A DNA stretch of 14,311 nt from CAIVND01 sp035532075 (GTDB lineage Bacteria; Actinomycetota; Acidimicrobiia; Acidimicrobiales; Bog-793): the NCBI GenBank assembly GCA_035532075.1, contig DATKRV010000019.1:1-14311 (forward strand). Reading direction: 5' to 3'. Every line of letters begins with the position of its first letter. The stretch's first letter is position 1. Below are positions 14,285 through 14,311 of this stretch, in pieces. Under the pieces are notes generated by a model that worked only from the letters and a program-made list of their open reading frames with translations, did not search any database and was not told the DNA's origin. The position numbers and the translations under genes are program-made.

Positions 14285-14311
14285 CGACTCTCCTCGGCAC
14301 AACGTCAGGTT

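Noticed and set aside
1..14311. CRISPR arrays, tRNA/rRNA genes, insertion sequences, prophage or defence genes
   Set aside because: No direct-repeat arrays, cloverleaf-like sequences, transposase motifs or terminal inverted repeats were seen; every stretch over 100 bases is covered by a recognised gene.

Overview
The window carries two converging blocks of housekeeping genes and looks like the chromosome of an actinobacterium of moderate GC content. The main evidence is gene order. The minus strand reads phosphatidylinositol-phosphate synthase, PatA-like acyltransferase, PimA-like mannosyltransferase, an M48 metalloprotease, YebC, RuvC, RuvA, RuvB, YajC, SecD, SecF and seryl-tRNA synthetase. 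From memory, mycobacteria show a similar pgsA1-patA-pimA ... yebC ... ruvCAB ... yajC-secDF order. An early-branching group such as Acidimicrobiia is a guess; the sequence alone does not settle it.

Bases 1-2692 (plus strand) are a thiamine thiazole/pyrimidine operon: thiO (5' end cut by the window), thiS, thiG, thiD. ThiO oxidises glycine to dehydroglycine. ThiS carries the sulfur as a thiocarboxylate on its C-terminal Gly-Gly. ThiG condenses both with deoxyxylulose phosphate to form thiazole phosphate. ThiD phosphorylates the pyrimidine half. ThiE, ThiC and any TPP riboswitch would lie outside the window. thiD and serS converge, with stop codons about 10 bases apart and a short hairpin between them.

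Bases 2703-14284 (minus strand), read in transcription order, fall into groups. pgsA, patA and pimA make phosphatidylinositol and its mannosides for the cell envelope. An HtpX-like membrane protease and YebC follow. ruvC-ruvA-ruvB encode the Holliday-junction resolvasome and are joined by 4-base ATGA overlaps. yajC-secD-secF encode the accessory Sec export complex. serS closes the block and appears to start at CTG, inside a 4-base CTGA overlap with the secF stop.

I see no mobile element, CRISPR array, tRNA, rRNA or large gene-free stretch; all intergenic gaps are under 100 bases. I do not see an undescribed multi-gene system. The points worth following are fine-scale: the CTG start of serS, probable leaderless starts at ruvC and ahead of htpX, tiny ORFs bridging several gene junctions, an Arg-to-Lys change in the PgsA signature plus a long C-terminal tail, and a RuvA acidic pin with only one acidic residue.
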